64,000 nt of DNA, taken from positions 35,808 to 99,807 of the forward strand of contig PLOR01000102.1 of assembly GCA_003142185.1 (NCBI GenBank). The letters are read 5' to 3'. The notes under the pieces were generated by a model. It saw only the letters and a list, made by a program, of their open reading frames with translations. It was not told the DNA's origin and did not search any database. The stretch is from Bryobacterales bacterium (GTDB lineage: Bacteria > Acidobacteriota > Terriglobia > Bryobacterales > Bryobacteraceae). Both the position numbers and the translations under genes were made by a program. This document shows positions 32,997-40,795 of this stretch, in pieces (within the stretch, counting starts at the first letter, position 1; each line of letters begins with the position of its first letter).

Positions 32997-34040
32997 ATGT
33001 TCGGCCACAAACATTACGTCCCGATCTTGAAAGGGAAGCGGGCGGAATTCCCAGCAGCGTCTCACCTGAAGAACAAAGCCAACGTAACACCGTTGTTTGA
33101 GTCTATCCCATCTAAGCCTCCCGACGACGTTCCCAAGCAGGCATCAAAGTCAGGATGGCCTGCCACCGCTCCGTACTTCGTTGACCTTCTCTTCTTTGAT
33201 GACGACGGGGGTGCTTCCAACGCTCCACCTCTTAGCGCGGTGGTCACTTGTCTAAACGCTGCAAAAGCCAAAGGACAACGCGCAATCCCCGTAACCGGCA
33301 CCGGCAGATCACCGGCATATCAGAGGGCCGTGAAGAAATTTGCCGACGCTGAAAGAGGAGTGGCGATTCGACTGATCGCCGACGACTTCGAGGACGAAGG
33401 AGATCTAGCAACCGCCCTCGATTCGTTAGCCAAGTTCATCGGGCTGACTCCGAGCAGTATCGATCTGATCGTTGATCTCGGGTCGGTTGCAGATCAGAAT
33501 CCTGCGGTCATCGCGCAACTACATCGCGCAAACCTGAGCATCATACCGACAATCACCGCGTGGCGGACCCTTACGGTCGCCACTGGGGCTTTTCCTGTCA
33601 GCTTGGCTCCGCTTACGAGAGACGCGTGGAACCGTCTTGTCAGAATTGATTGGCAAGCCTGGCTCAAGCTGGTTTCGGGAACCAAGAAGCCGGACCGCCT
33701 GCCAGCATACGGCGATTACGCCATTGCCCATCCAGGCCTTCCTCCGGAAGGGCAAGCTACGATCCTGGCGCAATTGCGCTATACGATTCAGAACGAGTTC
33801 ATGATTTGGAAAGGAAAGAACGCTATCAAAACGCCAAACGGATTTGGTCAATTCCTGAGCATTTGTACGGATCTAGTTTCGAGGCCGGAATTCCGAGGCG
33901 CTACGTTCAGTGATGGCGATCAGGAGATACAAGGGAAAGCAACCAACGGCGGTTCGCCGGGGAATGCTGAGACTTGGCGGAACATCGGGACAAATCACCA
34001 CATCGAAACGGTGTTGGACCAGATCGCCAACCTTCCCTAG
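32997..34040 (+). CDS. Beta family protein (phage T4 beta-protein-like)
   Basis: 347 residues. It starts with YVPILKGKRAEFPAASHL, continues with NVTPLFESIP, then a TIM-barrel-like series of strands (YFVDLLFF, AIPVTGTGRS, GVAIRLIADDF, IDLIVDLGSV, LSIIPTITAWRT), ending in FLSICTDLV and HHIETVLDQIA. This is the arrangement of the beta family, common on phages and defence islands; its biochemical role is not known. It converges on the sce7726-like nuclease gene, with a 134-bp overlap of coding regions. Confidence 0.75.
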   Translation: MFGHKHYVPILKGKRAEFPAASHLKNKANVTPLFESIPSKPPDDVPKQASKSGWPATAPYFVDLLFFDDDGGASNAPPLSAVVTCLNAAKAKGQRAIPVTGTGRSPAYQRAVKKFADAERGVAIRLIADDFEDEGDLATALDSLAKFIGLTPSSIDLIVDLGSVADQNPAVIAQLHRANLSIIPTITAWRTLTVATGAFPVSLAPLTRDAWNRLVRIDWQAWLKLVSGTKKPDRLPAYGDYAIAHPGLPPEGQATILAQLRYTIQNEFMIWKGKNAIKTPNGFGQFLSICTDLVSRPEFRGATFSDGDQEIQGKATNGGSPGNAETWRNIGTNHHIETVLDQIANLP

Positions 34041-34578
34041 CCCTCAACTGGCATCGAACGAGGCGCCGGAGTTCGCCTAGCGGAAAGCTCTCAACAAGTC
34101 GGCCATAGATCGCTTCGCGCGGCTTGCTCTTTACGCCACAGTCTAGACTAGCTTCTCTAAGTAGACTGAGGGCTTCCGCCCGCCAAAGCAGTCGGGCGAT
34201 AGCCATCGGATTCGGTGATGGATTTGGCTTCGGTGCCCGAAGCTCCGAAAGCGTTACCGGGTTCCCTGATGCCGCCTTGACGATGCCCCACCACTCAGGA
34301 ACGATGGCACGCACAGTGTCGAGGTGATGTTCGCCGACCACGATGGTGACCAAATCGAAGACAGCGCTGTAAACCTCTGCCTGGGCTGGGAGCCGCTTCA
34401 GCGTGTCCGCATCGCTCTTGATCTCATAGCCATGGAGCTTTCCGTTCACCACTGCAAGATCAATCCGCGCGTCCCCCGAACAAACGCCCAACTCATGGAT
34501 GATCAACGTATCGGCGTCACCTTTGTACCGCCTCGCCACTTCGGCGGCCAGCACCGTCCTAACGTCGATGTCGCGCAT
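33907..34578 (-). CDS. sce7726-type protein, PD-(D/E)XK nuclease-like
   Basis: About 223 residues from the ATG at 34578 (MRDIDVRTVL). The N-terminal half has a PD-(D/E)XK-like core: IIHELGV (Glu), ARIDLAVV (Asp) and LHGYEIKSD (E-x-K), followed by a conserved helix (LPAQAEVYSAVFD) and PEWWGIVKA. This matches sce7726-type proteins. The last 45 residues overlap the beta-protein gene on the other strand and look like read-through, so the natural stop may have been lost. Its neighbours (beta protein, HTH) form a small accessory cassette of the defence type. Confidence 0.7.
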   Translation of the reverse strand: MRDIDVRTVLAAEVARRYKGDADTLIIHELGVCSGDARIDLAVVNGKLHGYEIKSDADTLKRLPAQAEVYSAVFDLVTIVVGEHHLDTVRAIVPEWWGIVKAASGNPVTLSELRAPKPNPSPNPMAIARLLWRAEALSLLREASLDCGVKSKPREAIYGRLVESFPLGELRRLVRCQLRAREGWRSGPTPFRCGDLSRCSAKSQHSPANRRWLLSLVSPDRHH

Positions 34579-34677
34579 AGCTGAACTCAACCGGCACCAC
34601 AGCAATCCAAGCCATTGACAGCAAACCCTTTACACTTTCCGCAGAGACTTTGCTGCGGCCGAAGACCAGCAACTCTG

Positions 34678-35076
34678 TCATGCGACTTTGACATCTGGCG
34701 AGATCCCTATTCTAACCGCAATCGCGGCACCCTTTCGCTCAAGAATGATCTCGACGCCCTCATTCGCAAGCCTCACTGGGAAGTCGAAAAGCGAGAGTTG
34801 ACGCTCCTCCTCTGACGCCTTGGCGGGTGAAACCGCGGGGCCGCGGTTGGGGCCGGCATCGATGTTCAGCAGATCCAGGCCCCACTGCTCCTTAATTCTG
34901 TCCATCACCCCATCGCTCGGGAAACTTCTGCCTGACGTGTAGGTGTATATGCGCCGCCTGTCGTATCCGAGGGTCTGACCCGCGCGCTGTAGACTGCCAT
35001 CGAAATGGGCATCCACGTACCGCTGGAGAACTGCGGCGACTCTTGCCTTTGCTTCGGTGAGATGGCCGTTGTTCAC
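34678..35076 (-). CDS. HTH regulator of the beta/sce7726 cassette
   Basis: 132 residues from a GTG at 35076. The N-terminal half is helical with an HTH-like segment (LQRAGQTLGYDRRRIYTYT). A flexible middle is followed by a beta-rich C-terminal segment (EGVEIILERKGAAIAVRI). A promoter with TTGACC and TAAAAT boxes ends only seven bases before the GTG, so the mRNA is probably leaderless, and a perfect 17-bp palindrome overlaps its -35 box. Autoregulation is likely. It is probably the immunity or control component of the cassette. Confidence 0.7.
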   Translation of the reverse strand: MNNGHLTEAKARVAAVLQRYVDAHFDGSLQRAGQTLGYDRRRIYTYTSGRSFPSDGVMDRIKEQWGLDLLNIDAGPNRGPAVSPAKASEEERQLSLFDFPVRLANEGVEIILERKGAAIAVRIGISPDVKVA

Positions 35077-35083
35077 TTCGTCT

Positions 35084-35125
35084 ATTTTAGATTGACAAGC
35101 ACGCTTTGGTCAATTTAAAATTGAC
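35084..35125 (-). promoter_or_regulatory. Promoter and 17-bp palindromic operator
   Basis: On the minus strand, TTGACC (35113-35108), 18-bp spacer, TAAAAT (35089-35084), then the GTG of the HTH gene at 35076. The palindrome GTCAATTT-A-AAATTGAC (35109-35125) covers the -35 box, and a half site (GTCAATC) lies in the spacer. The arrangement is that of a repressor-controlled sigma-70-type promoter. Confidence 0.65.
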
Positions 35126-35447
35126 GACCACGAATCGGCAGACTGCCAGAACGAGGTGGGCACATCTTCGCCCGCAGATCATGCGTGGGCTCGATGCCCC
35201 CCTCCACATGGGCATCTTCCTTATATGGAAACCGATTGTTGTCTCCTTCGGCAGACAACAAATAGAGCAGCCTGCAACCGCGCGCGCAGGAAGGCACGCC
35301 ACGTGCCAGCCACTTGTGGAGTCCTGGAGTCCGCGTGGAGTCCAGACGCCCAAAAGCCGCCCCGTGGCGTCCACCGGAGTCCACGGGGCCTCGTGCTAAG
35401 TCTTTTGTTTCTGGTGGAAATGTCTGCAAGTGATTGATATTTCTTAA
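35126..35447. other. Intergenic, no gene
   Basis: 322 bases between the HTH promoter and the first tRNA-Ala repeat. Short overlapping frames on both strands are not credible. The stretch ending at about 35398 is rich in GGAGTCC repeats (GTGGAGTCC, CTGGAGTCC and similar). Confidence 0.45.
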
Positions 35448-35494
35448 ATGGCATGGAAGAGGTCGTGAGTTCGAATCTCACCAGGTCCACCAAA
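35448..35494 (+). repeat. tRNA-Ala(GGC) 3' half, attachment-site copy 1
   Basis: 47 bp identical to 36301-36347. It reads as tRNA from the anticodon loop ATGGCAT (A32-U33-GGC-A37-U38, the distinctive tRNA-Ala GGC loop) through variable loop AGGTC, T arm (GTGAG, TTCGAAT, CTCAC), acceptor strand with U70 (part of the G3:U70 alanine identity), A73 and CCA. The 5' half is absent, so it is not a functional tRNA but the duplicated core left by an integrating element. Confidence 0.85.
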
Positions 35495-35613
35495 ATATTT
35501 CAAACACTTACAGCCCACGCCAGTCGAAAACGTTGTCTCCGGAGTGCGAATGGAGTCCAGCTTGAGACCGCACCAGGACAACGGTGGGAGGCGTGAGCCA
35601 TACTGAAGAAGGC

Positions 35614-35922
35614 ATGACGGTCGCCCACATCGAGATCCCTGAAGCGGAGATCGCGAAGATCTGCCAGCGTAACGGCATCCGGAAGCTCGCCCTCTTCGGC
35701 TCGGTTCTCACAGATCGCTTTTCCGATTCCAGCGACATCGACATACTCGTTGAGTTCCGGCCGCACGAACGAGTCGGGTTCTTTCGTCTGGCGGACATGG
35801 AAAGTGAGCTGAGGCAGGTGCTGGGCGGCAGGAAAGTCGACTTGAGGACAAAAATGGATCTTAGCCGACATTTCCGCGAGGAGGTCGTCCGGAATGCCCA
35901 GGTTGTCTATGCAGAACCCTGA
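35614..35922 (+). CDS. MntA-like nucleotidyltransferase antitoxin
   Basis: 102 residues from the ATG at 35614. The minimal nucleotidyltransferase motif GS-x10-DxD is complete: G29-S30 in LFGSVLTD, D41 and D43 in SSDIDILVEF, and a third Asp (D76) in GRKVDLRT. Family members of this kind block HEPN toxins by adding AMP to a tyrosine. The 3' end overlaps the HEPN gene by 14 bp, as in MntA/HepT pairs. The whole pair lies between the two tRNA-Ala repeats, so it is a cassette in itself. Confidence 0.88.
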   Translation: MTVAHIEIPEAEIAKICQRNGIRKLALFGSVLTDRFSDSSDIDILVEFRPHERVGFFRLADMESELRQVLGGRKVDLRTKMDLSRHFREEVVRNAQVVYAEP

Positions 35923-36253
35923 TGCCGTTCGCCTGCGGCATATGCAGGAGGCCGTCACGCTCGCATTGAACATGGCAGGCGGACGCAGCCGGTCGGACCT
36001 GGGGGGTGATCCGATGTTGGCGATGGCCCTGACTCGCTGCCTTGAAGTCCTCGGCGAAGCGGCCTCAAAGCTGAGCTCTGAAGTACGGCTTCGGTTCCCG
36101 AATGTCCCTTGCGCGAAGATGATTTCGATGCGAAACCGGCTGATCCATGCGTATTTCGACGTGGATCTCGATATCGTCTGGACGACGGTTTCCGAAGACC
36201 TTCCCCCGCTGTTACCGATTCTTCAGTCTGCCTTGGATCAAATTGATCGTTGA
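35909..36253 (+). CDS. HepT-like HEPN toxin (RNase)
   Basis: 114 residues from the ATG at 35909. Four-helix HEPN protein with the catalytic R-x4-H motif and target tyrosine: R75 NRLI H80 A Y82 in MRNRLIHAYF. The preceding helix (ALTRCLEVLGEAASKLS) is characteristic. HepT toxins cut RNA (tRNA in studied cases) and are held inactive by AMPylation of the tyrosine. All key residues are present, so it should be active. Some systems of this type protect against phage. Confidence 0.88.
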   Translation: MQNPDAVRLRHMQEAVTLALNMAGGRSRSDLGGDPMLAMALTRCLEVLGEAASKLSSEVRLRFPNVPCAKMISMRNRLIHAYFDVDLDIVWTTVSEDLPPLLPILQSALDQIDR

Positions 36254-36300
36254 GAGTCGACCGGCTGCAGAAACGCAGGGTCCCAACGCTGACCTGTTCC

Positions 36301-36347
36301 ATGGCATGGAAGAGGTCGTGAGTTCGAATCTCACCAGGTCCACCAAA
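36301..36347 (+). repeat. tRNA-Ala(GGC) 3' half, attachment-site copy 2
   Basis: Perfect copy of 35448-35494, period 853 bp. The five bases upstream, GTTCC, partly restore the anticodon stem against GGAAG, better than in copy 1, but no D arm or 5' acceptor strand exists. It marks the right-hand boundary of the tRNA-integrated region. Confidence 0.85.
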
Positions 36348-36516
36348 CTCCTCAAGATACTTCACGGCTGAATGAGAAGTAGTGGAATCTCGCGACAGTG
36401 AACATCCAAGGGCAACCAGACCAGAGCCGCCGAACGGATCGATTGAGAAACAGCCGTTGGCCGGGCACCAGGAAGCAAAGTTCCAGCGTGCGACCAACTC
36501 AATCCGACGCCGCCAA

Positions 36517-38151
36517 TTACTGAATCGTCGCCACCGAGCCGGTCGATATAAACACGCTGAAGATGGCTGCATCGATTCCCGGCGAGCCCGCTACGCTAAA
36601 GGTGGCCTCGGGAATCCCCGCGATCGAAATGTTGACTCCAGGCTTGGTCGTGGTTCCATAACCGTTGGTGGGAAGCAGGTTGAGAATCGCGGATGGGACC
36701 GTGAACGTTCCCGAGGACGGATCGGCGTTGCACAAGATATAGGCGTAGGAACTCAGCGGCGGCTTCACCAGAAGACCGTTGAACACGAAGATAGTCGCCA
36801 CCGAAAATCCCGAGCCACCGGTCCAATTCAAGGTAAGATTCTGGGCGCGACTGATGCTGGCAGGGATGTTAGTGGGGACAATGTCAGCCGGGAGCGTCAG
36901 TCCCGAGCTGAACGGCCCCACGTTGGCTCCGCCGGAGCCGTTTGCGACCGAGTAGCTTCCGGGCTCGATATAGACGGACGGTTCGATGGCGACATAGGCC
37001 CCAAAGTAGCCCACGGAAGTTGCCGGGATGGTCTTGGTCCCGCCGGGCCCCGTTAAAACCAGATCTGGGCCGGCATCCAGGTAGGTCGGCAGAATCGGAT
37101 CCACAAGTGCTGTTTCGAGCGATGTGCCTCCGACCTCATAGGCGAGGCAACTGCCGATGGATGGGCCGAAGGAGCCTCCGTAGGACCGAATTAGGCTGTT
37201 GAGCGGGTAGTTTCCGAAATATCCGATCAGGGTGTCGTTCCCGCCGCTGACACGGCTGAGTTCGACGCCTCCCATGTTCAGGGAGCCGTTGGCGATCGCC
37301 TTTTGTAGGTTAGCCGCGGTCAGGGAGCCATGAGCGTCACCGCAGGTGGTTTGCCCGGCCGGTGCCACCGATATTGTGGTGACGTTGCCGGTCACGCCTT
37401 TGACCAGCACGGCGATCGAAGTCTTGCACCCGCCGCTGATTCCAGACGGCACATAGAAGTTGATCTGATTCAGCCCCGGAGAGCTGCTTGTTCCGTCGTA
37501 AAACACGGTCGCCGGTTGGTTTTCGACGAAGACCTGCACCCCCGTGTTTAACTCGCCCTCCGTCGACGGCACAGTCTCGTCGCCGGTCACCGCGCCCAGA
37601 CCGGTGCCCCACAGAATCAAGGGTTGGCCCGGATGTGCGGGGTTGATCATCGTGATCACATTGTAGTTGGCATCGGTGACGACTCCGGGCCCCGTGCCGC
37701 CCTCATTCAGCGTAAACGTACCGAAGTTCGCCGCCAGAACCTGAATCGCAATCGAGCTCGTCCCGCCCTGGTAGGAAAGCGTCAGCGTCCCGGCCCCTAT
37801 CGGCGTGGCCGAAGGAAGAATCGCGGCGACCGCCGTGGCGAAGGTATAGATCATGATGCAGTTCTCGGTCACGCCACCCACCTTCACCTGGATCGTGGTT
37901 CCGGCCAGACCCTGCGTGGTTGGCAGCGGATAGTTCTGCACCTCCTGCAAGGTCGAAGGGCCGAGCCCGGTCCCGATCAACGTGAAGATCGAGCCCTGCG
38001 CAATTCCGGAGTTGGGCAAACCCGGAGGAACCCAACTGGCGCCGTTATAGACCGTGGTGATGGCCGGGGCGGCGGCCATCACGGCGGCGCAAATGAGCGC
38101 GAAGGCAGTGAGGCGAACGAGTCGCGCGGTTCCTCGGCAGCGGGTCTTCAA
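36517..38151 (-). CDS. Secreted TIGR03437-type domain protein
   Basis: 544 residues with a signal peptide (LTAFALICAAVMAAA). From about residue 28 the pattern TTVYNGASWVPPGLPNSGIA, IFTLIGTGLGPS, then TIQVKVGGV, GAGTLTLSYQGG and LILWGTGLGAVTGDE corresponds to the TIGR03437-type region that is otherwise C-terminal in large acidobacterial secreted proteins; here it is N-terminal. The rest consists of beta-rich segments with no enzyme motif. It is probably surface-exposed. The start overlaps the HsdS remnant stop by four bases. Confidence 0.8.
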   Translation of the reverse strand: MKTRCRGTARLVRLTAFALICAAVMAAAPAITTVYNGASWVPPGLPNSGIAQGSIFTLIGTGLGPSTLQEVQNYPLPTTQGLAGTTIQVKVGGVTENCIMIYTFATAVAAILPSATPIGAGTLTLSYQGGTSSIAIQVLAANFGTFTLNEGGTGPGVVTDANYNVITMINPAHPGQPLILWGTGLGAVTGDETVPSTEGELNTGVQVFVENQPATVFYDGTSSSPGLNQINFYVPSGISGGCKTSIAVLVKGVTGNVTTISVAPAGQTTCGDAHGSLTAANLQKAIANGSLNMGGVELSRVSGGNDTLIGYFGNYPLNSLIRSYGGSFGPSIGSCLAYEVGGTSLETALVDPILPTYLDAGPDLVLTGPGGTKTIPATSVGYFGAYVAIEPSVYIEPGSYSVANGSGGANVGPFSSGLTLPADIVPTNIPASISRAQNLTLNWTGGSGFSVATIFVFNGLLVKPPLSSYAYILCNADPSSGTFTVPSAILNLLPTNGYGTTTKPGVNISIAGIPEATFSVAGSPGIDAAIFSVFISTGSVATIQ

Positions 38152-38408
38152 GACGATCTCCTGTCAACCGAAATTCCCATTTTGGACTCCCGAATTCGAT
38201 TTAGTATACACCCGGCCGCGACCCCTTTAATCAATCGGGCGAGTTGTATTTTTGCGAGTCGCATTTTCTCGTCGATGTTGCCGGCGCGAACGAAGGGTAA
38301 CCCGGCGGAGGCCAGTTCCTCGTTCTTTGCTCGGTATCCATCGTCGATCACAAGCACCGATTCCGCAGTCAGGTCCGACACTCGCATCGGCGATCGATCA
38401 GGAAGCAT
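38148..38408 (-). pseudogene. Type I restriction specificity subunit (HsdS) remnant
   Basis: 86-residue frame. Residues 8-48 (MRVSDLTAESVLVIDDGYRA then NEELASAGLPFVRAGNI) match the beginning of HsdS target-recognition proteins. After that the sequence becomes unrelated and ends, so only about 40 of some 400 residues remain. It lies nine bp downstream of the ParE-like gene. It records loss of a type I R-M system. Confidence 0.6.
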
Positions 38409-38417
38409 GGCGAGTTC

Positions 38418-38741
38418 TCATCTGGGAACATCGCGCTGCCGCAGTTTCCGGCGAGAGCTATGGTAGATCCGCAGGACACGAACCGTCTCGCGCTGGTCGT
38501 CCAGCTCAAATACGATACGGTGCGATTGGTAGAGGATCTGCCGCAGTCCCCTGGTTCGCAGCGATGCCTCGACCAGCAGCGAGCCTCGGCCCGGCCACTG
38601 TTCCAGCGAGAAGAGCGCATCCAATAAGCCGTTCCACCACCGTTCGGCCCCGACGGTGTCGCGCTTCTCACGGCGGACATATTCGACGAAATCCTCGGCA
38701 TCGGCGAGCGCCGCCTCCGTAATGTCAACGCGAAAAGCCAA
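38418..38741 (-). CDS. ParE/RelE-type toxin
   Basis: 107 residues. It has ITEAALADAEDFVEYV at the N terminus, the GRGSLLVEAS and LRQILYQSHRIVFELDDQRE beta strands and VRVLRIYHSSR, the ParE/RelE fold in order. Such toxins act on gyrase (ParE) or ribosome-bound mRNA (RelE); the lack of a clear RelE catalytic triad favours ParE-like. It overlaps the upstream antitoxin gene by 17 bp. Confidence 0.85.
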   Translation of the reverse strand: MAFRVDITEAALADAEDFVEYVRREKRDTVGAERWWNGLLDALFSLEQWPGRGSLLVEASLRTRGLRQILYQSHRIVFELDDQRETVRVLRIYHSSRRKLRQRDVPR

Positions 38742-38952
38742 GCCTCGCTCCGAGTTGGCTCAGCGCTTCGCGTGCGGGGCGCACCCGCCCGCCTTCTACG
38801 TCCGCAAGACCCTCCTCGACGGCAGAGACAAAGTCACTGCGCTCCTCGGCTTCCAGCATGAGCCGCCGCAGATAGTCATCCACCTCCAGCCCCTGTGCCC
38901 GGGCATTTGCGAGCAGTCGAACCTTAGTCTCCTCCGAGATTTCCATGGTCAT
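38725..38952 (-). CDS. Antitoxin of the ParE/RelE module
   Basis: 75 residues (73 if the ATG at 38946 is used). The N-terminal half resembles a ribbon-helix-helix or similar dimerisation unit (EISEETKVRLLANARAQG, VDDYLRRLML), and the acidic C-terminal tail (FVSAVEEGLADVEGG, PAREALSQL) is of the toxin-wrapping kind. It is placed upstream of the toxin with overlapping coding, as in ParDE modules. Confidence 0.8.
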   Translation of the reverse strand: MTMEISEETKVRLLANARAQGLEVDDYLRRLMLEAEERSDFVSAVEEGLADVEGGRVRPAREALSQLGARLGFSR

Positions 38953-39249
38953 CGCGATCCCTCCTGTCTATCAGCTTATCGCCTATCCTACCGCGTTGTC
39001 CTGCGCCAATCCGAAACGTTGCCGCGAATCGCCGCTTCCAATTTCCCACCGCTTCGCAAGCTGCCTTTCCACCAGGGTCCACGAAAACGTTTCAGCCACT
39101 TACCGCTCCCCTAGAGCCCGCCAAGCGCTTGCGCTCCGCGAGAGCAACGCGCCAGAATGAGGTTTGCCTGGCAGTGCCTCAATCGTCCGGGCCTGGTCTT
39201 TCGCGGCCGGCAAAATCCTCTCTGGAGAGCGACTCAAGGAACAATAAGC

Positions 39250-40341
39250 ATGCCGATCCCTTTTGCAACGGACTCGCGCATCGTGATGACCCTGGATGCG
39301 GGCGGCACCAGTCTGAAATTCTCCGCTGTGCGCGGCAACCGGCCTCTGATCGACGCTTTCAGTCTGCCCACCGAAGCGGACGACCTGGACCGCTGCCTGG
39401 GAAACATCGTGCACGGCTTCGACAGCGTGAAGCAGTCTTTGCCGGAGCCTCCGGTGGCTATGAGCTTCGCCTTTCCCGGTCCCGCCGATTACCCCCGAGG
39501 CATCATCGGCGACCTCGGCAATCTGCCGGCCTTCCGCGGCGGGGTGGCGCTCGGGCCCATGCTGGAAGACAAGTTCGGCATCCCGGCGTATATCAACAAC
39601 GACGGTGACTTGTTCGTCTACGGTGAAGCCATCGCCGGCTTTTTGCCCTATGTCAATGGCCTGCTCGAACAGGCCGGCAGTCCCAAGCGCTACCGCAATC
39701 TGTTCGGCGTCACGCTGGGCACCGGCTTTGGCGGCGGCATCGCCCGCGACGGCGAGTTGTTCATCGGCGACAACTCCATCGCCGGCGAGGCCTGGTTGCT
39801 GCGCAACAAGCTGGACCCCGGCATCAATGCCGAAGAAGGCGCCTGCATTCGCGCCGTGCGGGGCGTGTATGCGCGGTGCGCGGGCATCCCGTTCGACCAG
39901 GCGCCGGAGTCCAAGGCCATCTTCGATATCGGGATGGGACTCGCCGCTGGAAATCGCGCGGCGGCCATTGAGGCTTTCCGTCGGCTCGGAGAAGTTGCCG
40001 GCGATGCCATGGCGCAGGCTCTGACGCTGATTGACGGCTTGGGCGTGGTCGGCGGCGGCATCTCCGGCGCTCATCCGTGGTTCCTGCCGGCGCTGGTGGG
40101 CGCGGTTAACGGCGTGTACGATTCAGGGCAACACCGCCTGTGCGCGCGTGCATACAACATCGAGGATCCGTCCCAACGCGAGCAGTTTCTGAGCGGCGAG
40201 ACGCGTCAGATCCGCGTCCCCGGGTCGGCGCGCACGGTAGTTTACGATCCCCTGGCGCGCACCGCCATCGGCATCTCGCGGCTGGGGACCAGTGAAGCAG
40301 TGGCGATCGGCGCTTATGCATTCGCCCTGCGTCGTCTTTAG
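39250..40341 (+). CDS. ROK-like sugar kinase
   Basis: 363 residues from the ATG at 39250, with AAGGA upstream. The phosphate 1 motif MTLDAGGTSLKFS, SFAFPGPADY, the sugar-binding/catalytic segment YINNDGDLFVYGEA and the phosphate 2 region FGVTLGTGFGGGIA agree with ROK hexokinases. The ROK zinc motif (CxCGxxGCxE) is not visible; the equivalent region reads AEEGACIRAVRG. So it is an atypical member, phosphorylating an unidentified hexose or amino sugar. Isolated gene. Confidence 0.8.
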   Translation: MPIPFATDSRIVMTLDAGGTSLKFSAVRGNRPLIDAFSLPTEADDLDRCLGNIVHGFDSVKQSLPEPPVAMSFAFPGPADYPRGIIGDLGNLPAFRGGVALGPMLEDKFGIPAYINNDGDLFVYGEAIAGFLPYVNGLLEQAGSPKRYRNLFGVTLGTGFGGGIARDGELFIGDNSIAGEAWLLRNKLDPGINAEEGACIRAVRGVYARCAGIPFDQAPESKAIFDIGMGLAAGNRAAAIEAFRRLGEVAGDAMAQALTLIDGLGVVGGGISGAHPWFLPALVGAVNGVYDSGQHRLCARAYNIEDPSQREQFLSGETRQIRVPGSARTVVYDPLARTAIGISRLGTSEAVAIGAYAFALRRL

Positions 40342-40412
40342 GGCGCGGTGGCGCACGCACTCTTGCGTGCCGCGTCGAAATGTGAAGGTGTTCTTGCGCC
40401 GGCCCTTCGCGC

Positions 40413-40631
40413 TTACGCGGCGGCGGTGGCGCTTCTCTGCGCCGTTGCCGCGTTTTGAGTCTTGTTCTTGCTTCCCGGCGGGCGCCCTCGCCGCTTGGCC
40501 TCGGTCATCCAGCCCGGAGGCCTTCCCCGGCCGCGGAGCCTGCCGAGCGCTAGCCTTTCCAGGCTCTCGATGGCGGATTGGAGCCGCAGGCGCTCCGCTT
40601 TCAGTTCTTCAAGGATCTTGGCAACGTCCAT
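40413..40631 (-). CDS. Small basic protein with AT-hook-like motifs
   Basis: 72 residues. An N-terminal coiled helix (MDVAKILEELKAERLRLQSA) is followed by two GRPP motifs (RGRGRPPGW, KRRGRPPGSKNK), the core of AT-hook DNA-binding peptides. It may be a small nucleoid-associated or regulatory protein. Short proteins of this form are common in Acidobacteria. Confidence 0.6.
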   Translation of the reverse strand: MDVAKILEELKAERLRLQSAIESLERLALGRLRGRGRPPGWMTEAKRRGRPPGSKNKTQNAATAQRSATAAA

Positions 40632-40795
40632 ATACTGCCCCCCTCCGAGATCGCGATCTTTTTTTCCCGCCTTGTCGAAATAGCGGGAGGTTCCTTCGAT
40701 TGTCCTCAGTATACACCCCGATTTTCACTGAGGTACCCATTAACTTCAAGAATAATGACGTACTGATTCTGGTGATTTATGCCTGCGGTTCCGTA

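Noticed and set aside
35221..35493. Minus-strand frame beginning VDLVRFELTTSS, and a similar frame at 35955-36572
   Set aside because: These are antisense translations of the tRNA 3' end, a common annotation artefact. The second frame also contains DPFGGSG, resembling a DNA methyltransferase motif, but with no other motif around it.
35448..35494. Complete tRNA gene
   Set aside because: Only anticodon loop to CCA is present at this place and at 36301. No D arm or 5' acceptor strand (expected to begin GGxCCTG) occurs upstream of either copy.
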